Shown here piece by piece: positions 9,814-23,316 of a DNA stretch of 64,000 nucleotides. Under the pieces are notes generated by a model that saw nothing but the letters and a program-made list of their open reading frames with translations, was not told the DNA's origin and ran no database searches. The DNA is from Ricordea florida. Lineage: Eukaryota > Cnidaria > Anthozoa > Corallimorpharia > Ricordeidae. The first letter of the stretch is position 1. Each line of letters starts with the position of its first letter. The position numbers and the translations under genes are program-made. The stretch is from the NCBI GenBank assembly GCA_949710005.1, contig OX453276.1, forward strand, positions 23,469,349 to 23,533,348, written 5' to 3'.

Positions 9814-11058
9814 CTAGAAATACGACTCCCGCAAAAACCTCGCGAAGCTAGTTTTTGAAAAAGTCACAATGCTTTCATATTTTATTCCTTATTTCTTTTT
9901 ATATTTTTTATATTATTTTTTATATCAGCGTACTCCCCATTATTTTATTTCTTATGCTGTGTTTGGTACACAATTAGTGACACCTGGTGCAAATTATATG
10001 ATCAGTATACCGCTTAACACAGTGCTTAAAAATTGACCTTCATTTACCTCTTTCACTGCCACTGAGATTGCACCAGAGGGAATAGAAGTAAAATTATTTA
10101 TTATCTTGACAGGGAATACAGAGTCGATGAAGTATCACAATAATATTTACTTAACACAAATTGAAAATGATTGTAAATCTTTTGCAGGTGAAATCTTGAA
10201 GAGTTAATATGAATGCTTGTGTTTACCACGGTGTAAAAACCTGTGTTTTTTTCTTTAGTTTTATTTTCTTAGTCTCTACTGCTTTGTCTTCTTTGTTGTA
10301 CATCACTTTTGAACACAATATGTTCTTACACAGAGGATGAGTTGAATGCTCCAATTATTTTTTGTTTATGTTTTTTGGTTATAATTGCATGAAATTCATT
10401 GTAAGAAGAATCTTCTGATTAGATATTTTAATGTCTACTGCAGTCATTATTTCATTCCCGGGTAACCACAATTGAGAGCATTATGAATAGTGCATGTTTT
10501 AATTTGTGTACTCTTTTCAGTTGCAATGGTACCCCCAGTGGTAGATAGAAAAATTCCTCTTCCCTCAAAAGAGATGCCATATCAACAGAAGTGTGAGATA
10601 CAATGTCATTACATAAAAAAAATTGGGGGTAAAACAATTGGATTCTACAAAAGCTTTGAATAAAGGTTTGGTAATAGTGAGTGCCAACTGTATAGTATGT
10701 GGTTGTGCTATTTTTAGGTCATATCATAAAAACAATACATGTAAGAAAGAGTTATTGAAATCTAAATATGTTGAAAGAGATTGCTGCACTACGTACTCCT
10801 GTAAGAAAATAATGTGAAATCAACATCAATCAGTCAAAAGTATATACCACATGAAAGTTTAATTGTGCTGTTACAGAAACAGGCGAAATATCCATACCCA
10901 ACCATAGAATAGTATATTATTTTGAATATACGAAAATTTCTATTATAAAAACTGCAGAAGAAAGATTTAATATAAGGACGGTATTTCATCGAAAAAGTCA
11001 TGGCAGCCAGAGGTATTGAACTGTAACCAATGACATATAGTAACGAGAAGAACTATCA

Positions 11059-11130
11059 TTATATTATTATCATTATTATTATCATTACTATTATTATTAC
11101 TGGTATTGATATTATTATTATTGTTATATT
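11059..11130. repeat. ATT/ATC trinucleotide microsatellite
   Basis: Imperfect run of ATT, ATC and ACT triplets inside the Helitron-like insertion. Confidence 0.85.
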
Positions 11131-12673
11131 TTTTATGTTAAACATAATATATTTTTATGGGGTGGGATTCATGTCCTAATCTTGGTAAAGGTATTGTTAC
11201 TCTGCTACTAAAAGCAATACAAAAATCTTATTTATAGGCTTTCCATCAGAGGTGGTAGTAATCAAAACAGCTCCAAACAATACCATTTCTTCTTAAAGGC
11301 CTAGAATCTAGTGCAGTCATTTGCCTATAAAGTTTGTGTGGAAAATCATTATTGAAAGCATAGGGCATTTAGGAAACTTGAAACACTTGTTACTACATAC
11401 AGCACACTTGCAATGAATATATGAGAAAGATCATAAACATTTTGGCATTACAAAATTTATTTTCTTATTTATAAAGTTTTTCCAATGTAAAAGGTTAATT
11501 GCATGTTGTGGTTGTTATGAAATATTGATATTTGACATCATCAAAATAAAGTAAACAGCAGAAAGTAACAAAGTTAATATGTTATGTCTCACTTTGCAAA
11601 TTAAGGCTTGAATTAACATTTCATTTGTGAAAAAAGGGCAGGGGTTCTAGATAGCAATATTATCAGGGGAGGGGGGGTCATTGCACTCTAAGGTAAAACT
11701 GAGCCATTGTGAAAAGGCTATGAAACTTGTTGTCTCTACGGTTTATTATTGAAACCTTTCAATCAGAGAATACATACATATATATATAGCAAAGAGAAAT
11801 ACTACTCGGAATTCAGTAATCACATTTGCTTTATTTTGAAATGATCGCATTGATCACTGATAATATTGCAGAACCAGTACTTTATAGTGATACAGGGTAT
11901 ATATTCTGTTGAAAATGTTTAACATAACTGCTACATCAAGAAAATTTACAATATTTTCACTGTTGCAATGATATCAGATCACATCGTTATAAATGATTGC
12001 TATAACAACTGCAACTCTCTGTGTTGGGAATTACTTCAAACTGGAAACGCTATCGTTTCATTATGATAAATACCTATTTACATTCTCTTGTAATATGTTG
12101 GTCGTCTTCCGATTCCGTTTTTAAACTAATAGAATTATTTTCCAGAGACATCTCCAATCGTTGAAGTTGTTCTTACTCGGTGTCCCTTTTAAGTCGTTTT
12201 GCTAAATGTGGTACGCCAATATATTTCGTTATGTAATCGTTCACTCATGTCCTGTATTTCTATCAATAACACATTCAAATTCAAAACTAACTTGATTGAA
12301 TTCCTGGTCCTTTTCCCTGCTGTTTCGTTTGCCTTTTTCTGGAGCGAGCAGTTGTTGTCTTGGCTGCGATGTCTGTTGTTATTCTCCCTGCTGTCGTTTC
12401 TCTATCCCTGCTTTGAGTCGTGCTTTCCTCGTGTTGATTTTCACGGTATTCGAACTTATTCGGCGACGATCTCGTGCTAATATTTCTTGAATATCTCAAA
12501 CATCACCTTGCTGGGATGTACTTCCAGGACGAGTGAAATCGGTTTCCACAAAATTTAAATTACTTTCAAAAAGGCATCACCGAATAATGGCGGAAATTCA
12601 GCAAATCTCAAGTGCGTTACTATTGCCAGGTAACCTGGCCTGCGAACGGCCACCTTTAAAATATAGATATATA

Positions 12674-12799
12674 TATAAAAAGTTATGATGCTTCGAGCCA
12701 ACAGGGATGCCACACGCCAGAAGGATCCAAAAGGATTCGTAGTCCAAACCTCGAGTAATGAAATTTGTAGGCAATTGTGGAAAACGAGGACGGACAACT
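12674..12799 (+). repeat. 126-bp dispersed repeat flanked by TA runs (copy 2)
   Basis: Identical by eye to 4461-4586 and in the same orientation. Here both sides are TA microsatellite (12658-12680 and 12798-12833), so the core-in-TA arrangement is clearer than in copy 1. Confidence 0.8.
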
Positions 12800-12915
12800 A
12801 TATATATATATATATATATATACATATATAAAAACTCTCGGCTCGATTTACTCAGGCTTGCGAGCCACGTGGTCTGACCGAAACCGACACGATTAGTAAC
12901 CTCGCTTCGCGAAGA

Positions 12916-15900
12916 ATAATAAAAGATAGAAAACCAAGAGATGGATGCAAGGAAGCTCAGCCTTACAGATTTTTGTCAAAACACCATATAAGAGATTGTA
13001 TGGGCAGAAGAGCCGTCATCTAGGATCGTAGGTTATCAATTCATTTTGAATGTTGTATCTATATGTAATAGTAGGGTATAGACTCAGGTTTAGATAACGA
13101 GTACGATTTTAATTGCAATGATTAGATTTCCACGCGATTTAAGGAAAGAACTTTTAGTTACTACGCATGCGCACTTCGACCAATTGCCTAAATCCTTTAA
13201 AATAAAAGTTATTCTATGATACCTCTGCCTGCCGAATCTTTGCAGTTCTGAAACTTTAAGGATTTGTAGTATTACGACAGGGCAATATCTACGTAAGAAA
13301 TCAAATTGATAGTAATTTCCAATCGTATTGTATTTTGGCTGTCGATATATTTGCTTAAGGCCGTCATTTAGGATCGTAGGTTAGCGATTCATTTTGAATG
13401 TTCTATCTATATGTAATAGTAGGGTATAGACTCAGGTTAAGATAACAAGTACGATTTTAATTGCAATGATTAGATTTCCATTCGAATTTAGGAAAGAACT
13501 TTTAGTTACTACGCATGCTCACTTTGACCAATTGCATAAATCCTTTAAAATGAAAGTTATTCTATGATACTTCGGCCTGCCGAATCTTTTCAATTCTGAA
13601 ACTTTGAAGATTTGTAATATTACGACAGGGCAATATCTACGTAAGATATCAAATTGATAGTAATTCGCAATCGTCTTGTATTTTGGCTGTCAACATATTT
13701 GCTTAAGGCAGCTAATTCTATAGCATTCTGCCCAGACAGTACTCAATTTCATCAAATCAGTCCTTATTACACAGATTAGTGATGCACATGCAATTTTCAA
13801 CATCTTGTAGCAATTAAAATGTATTTTAAAATCCATTTTATGTCGTAATGATAGCCATTTATAACAGAAGAGAAAATACCAAGAGTCGGTTGCAAGGAAG
13901 ATCAGCCTTACAGATTTTTGTCAAAACACAATATAACAGATTGTATGGGCAGAAGGGCCGTCATTTAGGATCGTAGGTTATCGATTCATTTTGAATGTTC
14001 TATCTATATGTAATAGTAGGGTTTTAGACTCAGGTTTAGATAACGAGTGCGAATATAATATCAATGATTAGATTTCCATGCGATTTAAGGAAAGAACTTT
14101 TAGTTACTACGCATGCGCACTTCGACCAATTGCCTAAATCCTTTAAAATAAAAGTTATTCTATGATACCTCTGCCTGCCGAATCTTTGCAGTTCTGAAAC
14201 TTTAAGGATTTGTATTATTACGACAGGGCAATATCTACGTAAGAAATCAAATTGATAGTAATTTGCAATCGTATTGTATTTTGGCTGTCGATATATTTGC
14301 TTAAGGCCGTCATTTAGGATCGTAGGTTATCGATTCATTTTGAATGTTCTATCTATATGTAATAGTAGGGTATAGACTCAGATTTAGATAACGAGTGCGA
14401 ATTTAATATCAATGATTAGATTTCCATGCGATTTAAGGAAAGAACTTTTAGTTACTAAGCATGCGCACTTTGACCAATTTCCTAAATCCTTTAAAATTAA
14501 AGTTATTTTATGATACCTCGGCCTGCCGAATCTTTACAATTCTGAAACTTTGAAGATTTGTAGTATTACGACAGGGCAATATCTACGTAAGAAATTAAAT
14601 TGATAGTATTTCGCAATCGTATTGTATTTTGGCTGTCAAGATATTTGCTTAAGGCAGCTAATTCTATAGCATACTGCTCAGAGAGTACTCAAGTTCATTA
14701 AATCAGTCCTCATTACACAGATTAGAGATGCACATGCAAATTTCACCATCTTGTAAGAATTAAAATGTAATTTGAAATCCATTTTATGACGTAATGATAG
14801 TCATTTATAATACAAGATAGAATACCACGAGATGGTTGCAAGGAAGCTCAGCCTTACAGATTTTTGTCAAAACACAATATAAGAGATTGTATGGGCAGAA
14901 GGGCCGTCATATAGGATCGTAGGTTATCGATTCATTTTGAATGTTCTATCTATATGTAATAGTAGGGTATAGACTCAGGTTTAGAAAACGAGTACGATTT
15001 TAATTGCAATGATTAGATTTCCATGCGATTTAAGAAAAGAACTTTTAGTTACTACGCATGCGCATTTTGACCAATTGATTAAATCCTTTAAAATGAAAGT
15101 TTTTCTATGATACCTCGGCCTGCCGAATCTTTACAATTCTGAAACTTTGAAGATTTGTAGTATTACGAAAGGGCAATATCTACGTAAGAAATCAAATATA
15201 TAGTAATTCGCAATCCTATTGTATTTTGGCTGCCAAGATATTTGCTTAAGGCAGCTAATTCTATAGTATACTGCTCAGACAGTACTCAAGTTCATCAAAT
15301 CAGTCCTCATTACACAGATTAGAGATGCACATACAATTTTCACCATCTTGTAGCAATTAAAACGTAATTTAAAATCTACTTTATGTCGTAATAATAGTCA
15401 TTTATAATACAAGATAAAATACGACGAGATGGTTGAAAGGAAGCTCAGCCTTACAGAGTTTTGTCAAAACACCATATAAGAGATTGTATGGGCAGAAGGG
15501 CCGTCATCTAGGATCGTAGGTTATCGATTCATTTTGAATGTTCTATCTATATGTAATAGTAGGGTATAGACTCAGGTTTATATAACGAGTACGATTTAAG
15601 TTGATATGACTAGATTTCCATGGTATTTAAGGAAAGAACTTTCAGTTACTACGCATGCGCACTTCGACTAATTGCCTAAATCCTTTAAAATCAAAGTTAT
15701 TCTATAATACCTCGCACTGCCGAATCTTTGCAATTCTGAAACTTTGAAGATTTGTAGTATTACGACAGGGCAATATCTACGTAAGAAATCAAATTGATAG
15801 TAATTTGCAATCGTATTTTATTCTGGCTGTCAAGATATTTGCTTCAGGCAGCTAATTCTATAGCATACTGCTCAGACACTACTCAAGCTCATCAAATCAG

Positions 15901-18421
15901 TCCTTATTACACAGATTAGAGATGCACATGCAATTTTCACCATTTTGTAGCAATTAAACTGTAATTTAAAATCCATTTTATGTCGTAATGATAGTCATTT
16001 ATAATACAAGATAGAATACCACGAGATGGTTGCTAGGAAGCTCAGCCTTACATATTTTTGTCAACACACCATATAAGAGATTGTATGGGCAGACGGGCCA
16101 TCATCTAGGATCGTAAGTTATCGATTCATTTTGAATGTTCTATATATATGTTATAGTAGTGTGTAGACTCAGGTTTAGATAACGAGTACGATTTTAATTG
16201 CAATGATTAGATTTCCATGCGATTTAAGGAAAGAACTTTCAGTTAATACGCATGCGAACGTCAACCAATTGCCCAAATCCTTTAAAATGAAAGTTATTCT
16301 ATAATACCTCGGCCTGCCGAATCTTTGCAAATTCGAAACTTTGAAGATTTGTAGTATTACGACAGGGCAATATCTACGTAAGAAATCAAATTGATAGTAA
16401 TTCGCAATCGTATTGTATTTTGGCTGTCAAGATATTTGTTTAAGGCAGCTAATTCTATAGCCTACTGCTCAGACAGTACTCAAGTTCATCAAATCAGTCC
16501 TCATTACACAGATTAGTAAAGCACATCCAATTTTCACCAGCTTGTAAGAATTAAAATGTAATTTAAATTCCATTTTTTGACGTAATGATAGTCATTTATA
16601 ATACAAGATAGGATACCACGAGAAAGTTGCAAGGAAGCTCAGCCTTACAGATTTTTGTCAAGACACCAGATAAGAGATTGTATGGGCAGAAGGGCCGTCA
16701 TCTAGGATCGTAGGTTATCGATTCATTTTGAATGTTCTATATATATGTTATAGTAGGGTATAGACTCAGGTTTAGATAACGAGTACGATTTTAATTGCAA
16801 TGATTAGAAATCCATGCGATTTAAGGAAAGAACTTTCAGTTACTACGCATGCGAAATTCGACTAATTGTCTAAATCCTTTAAAATGAAAGTTATTCTATG
16901 ATACCTCGGCCTGCCGAATCTTTGCAATTCTGAAACTTTCAAGATTTGTAGTATTACGACAGGGCAATATCTACGAAAGTAATCAAATTGATAGTAATTC
17001 GCAATCGTATTGTATTTTGGCTGTCAAGATATTTGCTTAATGCAGCTAATTCTATAGTATACTGCTCAGACAGTACTCAAGTTTATCAAATCAGTCCTCA
17101 TTACACATATTAGTGATACACATGCAATTTTCACCATCTTGTAGCAATTAAAATGTAGTTTCAAATTCTCTTTATGTCGTAATGATAGTCATTTATAATA
17201 CAAGATAGAAGACCACTAGATTGTTGCAAGGAAGCTCAGCCTTACAGATTTTTGTCAAAACACCATATAGGAGATTGTATGGGCAGAAAGGCCGTCATCT
17301 AGAATCGTAGGTTTTCGATTCATTTTGAATGTTCTATCTATATGTAATAGTAGGGTATAGACTCAGGTTTAGATAACGAGTACGATTTTAATTGCAATGA
17401 TTACATTTTCATGCGATTTAAGGAAAGAACTTTTAGTTACTACGCATGCGCACTTCGACCAATTGTCTAAACCTTTAAAATCAAAGTTATTCTATGATAC
17501 CTCGGCCTGCCGAATCTTTGCAATTCTAAAACATTGAAGATTTGTAGTATTACGACAGGGCAATATCTACGTAAGAAATCAAATTGATAGTAATTCGCAA
17601 TCGTATTGTATTTTGGCTGTCAACATATATTCTCAAGGCAGCTAATTCTATAGTCTACTGCTCAGACAGTACTCAAGTTTATCAAATCAGTCCTCATTAC
17701 ACAGATTAGTGAAGCACATGCAATTTTCACCATCTTGTAGCAATTCAAATGTATTTTAAAATCAATTTTATGTCGTAATGATAGTCATTTATAATACAAG
17801 ATAGAATACCACGAGATGGTTGCAAGGTAGCTCAGCCTTACAGATTTTTGTCAAGACAACATATAAGAGATTGTATGGGCAGAAGGGCCGTCATCTAGGA
17901 TCGTAAGTTATCGATTCATTTTGAATGTTCTATCTATATGTAATAGTAGGGTATAGACTCAGGTTTAGATAACAAGTACGATTTTAATTGCAATGATTAG
18001 ATTTCCATGCGATTTAAGGAAAGAACTTTTAGTTACTACGCATGTGCATATGGACCAATTGCTCAAATCCTTTTAAATTAAAGTTACTCTATGATACCTA
18101 GGCATGCCGAATTTTTGCAATTCTAAAACTTTAAAGTTTTGTAGTATTACGATAGGGCAATATCTACGTAAGAAATTAAATTAATTGTAATTCGCATACG
18201 TATTGTATTTTGGCTGTCAAGGTATTTGCTCAAGGCAGCTAATTCTATAGCATATTGCTTAGACAGTACTCAATTTCATCAAATCAGTCCTCATTACACA
18301 GATTAGTGATGCACATGCAATTTTCACTATCTTGTAGCAATTAAAATGTAATTTAAAATCCATTTTATGTCGTGATGATAGTCATTGAGGAAGCTCAGGC
18401 TCACAGATTTTTGTCAAAACA
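12916..18421. repeat. Satellite array, block 3 (longest)
   Basis: About nine units. Two shortened units carry the same internal deletion: the text jumps from TTTGCTTAAGG straight to CCGTCATTTAGGATCG at about 13352 and again at about 14302. They are therefore about 950 bp apart, i.e. one full plus one short unit, a local higher-order repeat. The block ends abnormally: at about 18387 about 35 bp of the unit are missing just before the junction with the next element. Confidence 0.94.
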
Positions 18422-18620
18422 CACGGTGGTTCGTTGCTACGTGTTTCCCTCTCGGAAGCGTGGGCGCGTAATTGCCAGCGGTAATCACCACGTGTAGAAG
18501 AATTTTTGGAATTTTTAAAACAAAATGGCGGCTAATTTGAGTCAGGTAGTGTTTGATTTGAAAGGCCAAGCAGAGCTCTCAGAGAGGGGAAATTAATTTT
18601 GGAATATCTCTGAACTGGAA

Positions 18621-19055
18621 ATGAAGTTCTCTTTCGAGAGGGATTGGATAAAGGCAGTCAGGCGGGCTCGACGGCGACCAAACTATGGTATGGGCAAAAT
18701 GAACAGCGGACTCGAGGAGGTTGTTGGCAACAAACTGAAGCTCTGTGGTCCACTGGTGGACAGCTACCTCCTTGAAATTGGAAAGCAGATCGCTTCTAAG
18801 CTAAGTCGCTCTAAAGCAACTTCGCTTGTAAGCCCTGTAGTTTTATTTATTCCGTGGCAAATATTTCGTCACATTACTGTCTTATTTAGAGGCTACGGTG
18901 GAGAAGTTAAATTTGATGAAAAAAAATCAAAGATCACTTCCACATTGTCTAAGATGGAAACCGTGGAAAAAATATTTTCTCCAAGGCGATTCGAAGGTCA
19001 GGATTTTCTGAGAAAGAGACACTTCACTCAACAGCCGAGTCAAAAGGAAAGCTGA
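18621..19055 (+). CDS. Hypothetical protein in the CACGG-ended element
   Basis: 144 codons. The first half is basic and plausible as protein (MKFSFERDWIKAVRRARRR...); the second half reads like intron or UTR (a GTAAGCCC donor-like site follows a Ser-rich stretch at about 18829). It may therefore be only a 5' exon of about 70 codons. An ATG at about 18525 in another frame precedes it. No domain recognised; function unknown. Confidence 0.3.
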   Translation: MKFSFERDWIKAVRRARRRPNYGMGKMNSGLEEVVGNKLKLCGPLVDSYLLEIGKQIASKLSRSKATSLVSPVVLFIPWQIFRHITVLFRGYGGEVKFDEKKSKITSTLSKMETVEKIFSPRRFEGQDFLRKRHFTQQPSQKES

Positions 19056-20387
19056 CGTCAGTTTACAAACTCAGGTCAGCTGTGGTAGTTTCTCACAACT
19101 CTCCTTTTATTGTGGACTATAACTTGAAAAACCAAAAAGCTACCATAACATTTTATATTCAACGCTATACAGCAGAAGATTTTGTAGTTGATTCTAGCTT
19201 GCAAAACCTCATGAATCAATAAATCAGTTTCTAAATCTTGACAAAAAAGAGACTTTGGTGTTCTGAGGGATAGTTTTTCATAAATGTGGTAAGTAAGAGT
19301 TAACTGATTATGATAGTCTTATTGTTTTAGCTTTGAAAATGATAAAATATTTTACATATTAATATAAACCTCCCAGAAGCATGCAGGGAGCATTGCAACA
19401 ATTTCCGATATAATAAAATTTCATGTAATTGACTAATAGCTATGTGTAGATTATAATAAGTGGTTTAAAATTCTGCATTGTTGTGGTTTAATATGAAAGC
19501 TGAATTCATATACATTTTCTCAAATTATGCCTTTTTTCTACCAGAATCATTCAATTTTGTATTGTTAGAAGCTCCAAAAGCTCTTTTTTGCTTGGATGTC
19601 CTGTTCTAATATACTGTTTACTTCTTTCAATTCTCCCTTCCTTTTCAAAGCTATATGTGTAGTTAAGCTTTTCCAGAAGGCATGAAAAGTTCTCTTAGCA
19701 TCACAGCGTCCTTGGTGAGAATTAGACTTACTGCACTTTCTGCTTTTTCCACACAAACGCGTTTCACTACAACATAAACAAGAATAATTTTATGATCGAG
19801 TCTAGAGTTACATCCATTATGGTGAAATAGCATTCCTTTGATGTGATGTTTAGAACTGCTGTACTCACCTCTCATCTCCTTTACCCCCAGAAAAACTGCT
19901 GGCCATGTAACGATTCTTGCACGAGAGCTCCTTTCACAGCTATATACAGTCTGTTGAAAATCCAATGTGGCGGCCGACATCCACATCACGTAACGATTTC
20001 ATGTCGCACTAGCAATTCTGAGGGGGGATCCCGAAATAAAAAAAAAGCGTTAGTATGGGAAGAATGTCCCTACCCCTAAGAGTAAGGATTTCCCCCTTTC
20101 CCGATGACGCTGAAACCAAGAATTTGTCTCACAAAAGGCTAAAAAAAATGCCATTTTCATGATCAAGCGGAAGCATATGCAAGCAATATAATTACAGAGC
20201 CATAACTGGAAGGTTGGTTGATTATGTCAGATGCAAATATATTCATATTTATTCATTTAGCGCCAATACGAGAGTTTCAAAACCACCATCCCCACCAAGT
20301 AGCGACGCGACGCTTACCACTTGGCTGCGTGGTCACGTGACCTAAAGGACGCTATGGGAGGAAAATGCCTAGCAACGGACCACCGTG
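19056..20387. other. Non-coding interior of the CACGG-ended element
   Basis: No gene supported. It contains AT-rich sequence and ends in the GC-richer terminal segment with the right inverted repeat. Confidence 0.4.
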
Positions 20388-23044
20388 TAAAATGTAATTT
20401 AAAATCCATTTCATGTTGTAATGATAGTCATTTATAATACAAGATAGAATACCAAGAGATGGTTGCAAGGAAGCGCAGCCCTACAGATTTTTGTGAAAAT
20501 AAAATATAAGAAATTGTATAAGCAAAAGAACCGTCATCTAGGATCGTAAGTTATCGATTCATTTTGAATGTTCTATCTATATGTAATAGTAGGGTATAGA
20601 CTCAGGTTTAGATAACAAGTACGATTTTAATTGCAATGATTAGATTTCCATGCGATTTAAGGAACGAACTTTCAGTTACTACGTATGCGCACTTTGACCA
20701 ACTGCCTAAATCCTTTAAAATGAAAGTTATTCTATAATACCTCGGCCTGCCGAATCTTTGCGATTCTGAAACTTTGAAGACTCGTAGTATTACGACAGGG
20801 CAATATCTAAGTAAGAAATCAAATTGATAGTAATTCGCTATTTTGTATTTTGGCTGTCAAGGTATTTGCGTAAGGCAGCTAATTCTATAGCATACTGCTC
20901 AGACAATACTCAAGTTCATCAAATCAGTCCTTACTGGACAGATCAGTGATGCACATGCAATTTTCACTATCTTGTAGCAATTAAAATGTAATTTAAAATC
21001 CATTTCATGTTGTAATGATAGTCATTTATAATACAAGATAGAATACCAAGAGATGGTTGCAAGGAAGCTCAGCCCTACAGATTTTTGTGAAAACACAATA
21101 TAAGAAATTGTATAAGCAGAAAAGCCGTCATCTAGGATCGTAAGATATCGATTCATTTTGAATGTTCTATCTAGATGTAATAGTAGGGTATAGACTCAGC
21201 TTTGGATAACAAGTACGCTTTTAATTGCAATGATTAGATTTCCATGCGATTTAAGGAAAGAAATTTTAGTTACTACGCATGCGCAGTTCGACCAATTGCC
21301 AAACTCCCTTTAAATTAAATTTATTTTATGATACCTCGGCATGCCGAATCTTTGCAATTCTAAAACTTCTTAGATTTTTAGTATTACGAAAAAGCAATAT
21401 CTACGTAAGAAATCAAATTGATAGTAATTCGCAATCGTATTGTATTTTGCCTGTCAAGGTATTTGCTTAAGGCAGCTAATTCTAAAGCATACTGCTCAGA
21501 CAGTACTCAAGTTCATCAAATCAGTCCTCATTACACAGATTAGTGATGCACATGCAATTTTCACCATCTTGTAGCAATTAAAATGTTATTTATAATCCAT
21601 TTTATGTTGTAATGATAGTCATTTATAATACAAGATAGAATACCAAGAGATGGTTGCAAGAAAGCTCAGCCTTCCAGGTTTTTTTTAAAACACCATATAA
21701 GAGATTGTACGGGCAGAATGGCCGTCATCTAGGATCGTAGGTTATCGATTCATTTTGAATGTTCTATCTATATGTAATAGTAGGGTATAGACTCAGGTTT
21801 AGATAACGAGTACGATTTTAATTGCAATGATTAGATTTCCACGCGACTTAAGGAAAGAACTTTTAGCTACTACGAATGCGCACTTCGACCAATTGCCTAA
21901 ACCTTTTAAATGACAGTTATTCTATGATACCTCCGCATGCCGAATCTTCGCAATTCTAAAACTTTAAAGATTTGTAGTATTACGACAGGGCAATATCTAC
22001 GTAAGAAATCAAATTGATAGTAATTCGCAATCGTATTGTATTTTGGCTGTCAAAGTATTTGCGTAAGGCAGCTAATTCTATAACACACTGCTCAGACAGT
22101 ACTCAAGTTCAACAAATCAGTCCTTATTAAACAGATTAGTGATGCACATCCAATTTTCACTATCTTGTAGCAATTAAAATGTAATTTAAAATCTATTTCC
22201 TGTTGTAATGATAGTCATTTATAATACAAGATATAATACCAAGAGATGGTTGCAAGAAAGCTCAGCCTTACAGGTTTTTTTTAAGACACCATATAAGAGA
22301 TTGTACGGGCAGAAGGGCCGTCATCTAGGATCGTAGGTTATCGATTCATTTTGAATGTTCTATCTATATGTAATAGTAGGGTATAGACTCAGGTTTAGAT
22401 AACGAGTACGATTTTAATTGCAATGATTAGATTTCCATGCGATTTAAGGAAAGAACTTTCTGTTACTTCGCATGCGCACTTCGACCAATATCCTAAATCC
22501 TTTAACATGAAAGTTATTCTATGATACCTCCGCCTGCCGAATCTTTGCAATTCTGAAACTTTCAAGATTTGTAGTATTACGACAGGGCAAAATCTACGTA
22601 AGAAATCAAATTGATAGTATTTCGCAATCGTATTGTATTTTGGCTGTTAAGATATTTGCTTAAGGCAGCTAATTCTATAGCATACTGCTCAGACAGTACT
22701 CAAGTTCATCAAATCAGTCCTCATTACACAGATTAGTAATGCACATGCAGTTTTTACCAACTTGTAGCAATTAAAATGTATATTAAAATCCATTTTATGC
22801 CGTAATGATAGTCATTTATAATACAAGATAGAATACCAAGAGATGGTTGCAAGAAAGCTCAGCCTTACAGATTTTTGTCAAAACAAAATATAAGAGATTG
22901 TATGGGGAGAATGGCAGTCATCTAGGATCGTAGGTTATCGATTTATTTTAAATGTTCTATCTATATGTAATAGTAGGGTATAGACTCAGGTTTAGATCAC
23001 GAGTAAGATTTTAATTGCAATGATTAGATTTCCATGGGATTTAA
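20388..23044. repeat. Satellite array, block 4
   Basis: About 4.4 units. It starts at TAAAATGTAATTT and ends at the TTAA (23041-23044) used as target by the Kolobok element. That TTAA is the ...GATTTAAGG... site of the unit consensus. Confidence 0.94.
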
Positions 23045-23125
23045 AGGGCAACTGACCCCCCATTTTTGCCGTTTTTACATAAAACTTTGAAGTATGTAGA
23101 TCAGAAAAATCCAACTTTGATACCA
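23045..23125 (+). repeat. Left terminal inverted repeat of the Kolobok element
   Basis: Perfect inverted match to the right end for 69 bp (through 23113), then an imperfect tail. It starts AGGGCAACTG immediately after TTAA. Confidence 0.92.
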
Positions 23126-23316
23126 TGTACGGCTTCCCTGTAGCCGAAAACAAAATTTCAAATCGCGAAAAATTAAATGGCGCCATATCTGAGCCCGCGG
23201 TACATTACCGCATTAAGCCCGTGACGTCACAACGTGAAGAGCATTTCTTCACACATTGAGAATTTGTAGGTTTCACGTGCAAAATACAGCGTATAGAGAT
23301 CTTTATAGTAGTTTTA

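Larger units (their letters stand above)
9814..12915 (-). mobile_element. Helitron-like non-autonomous insertion
   Basis: The satellite is interrupted between ...AGTCATTTA and TAATA..., in continuous phase and with no target duplication. Read on the minus strand the insert ends in CTAG followed by T, and starts near a TC after AT, as Helitrons do. Both ends share a CTTCGCGA...GAGG word that can form a short hairpin. No Rep/helicase ORF is present. The interior is AT-rich non-coding sequence with an ATT-type microsatellite, a second copy of a 126-bp dispersed repeat, and TA runs. A 70-codon basic minus-strand ORF (12287-12499) is not convincing. Confidence 0.4.
18422..20387. mobile_element. 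2-kb DNA element with CACGGTGG inverted ends
   Basis: Left end CACGGTGGTTCGTTGCTA, right end (reverse complement) CACGGTGGTCCGTTGCTA, one mismatch in 18. No target duplication is visible, and the flanking satellite is out of phase (left flank near unit position 120, right flank near the unit end), so the site was rearranged or partly deleted. The interior has a 144-codon ORF (18621-19055) but no recognisable transposase domain. CACxG ends again recall CACTA/Chapaev-type elements; assignment is tentative. Confidence 0.6.

Noticed and set aside
12287..12499. Basic 70-codon minus-strand ORF as transposase N-terminus
   Set aside because: No domain and no continuation found; composition alone is not enough.
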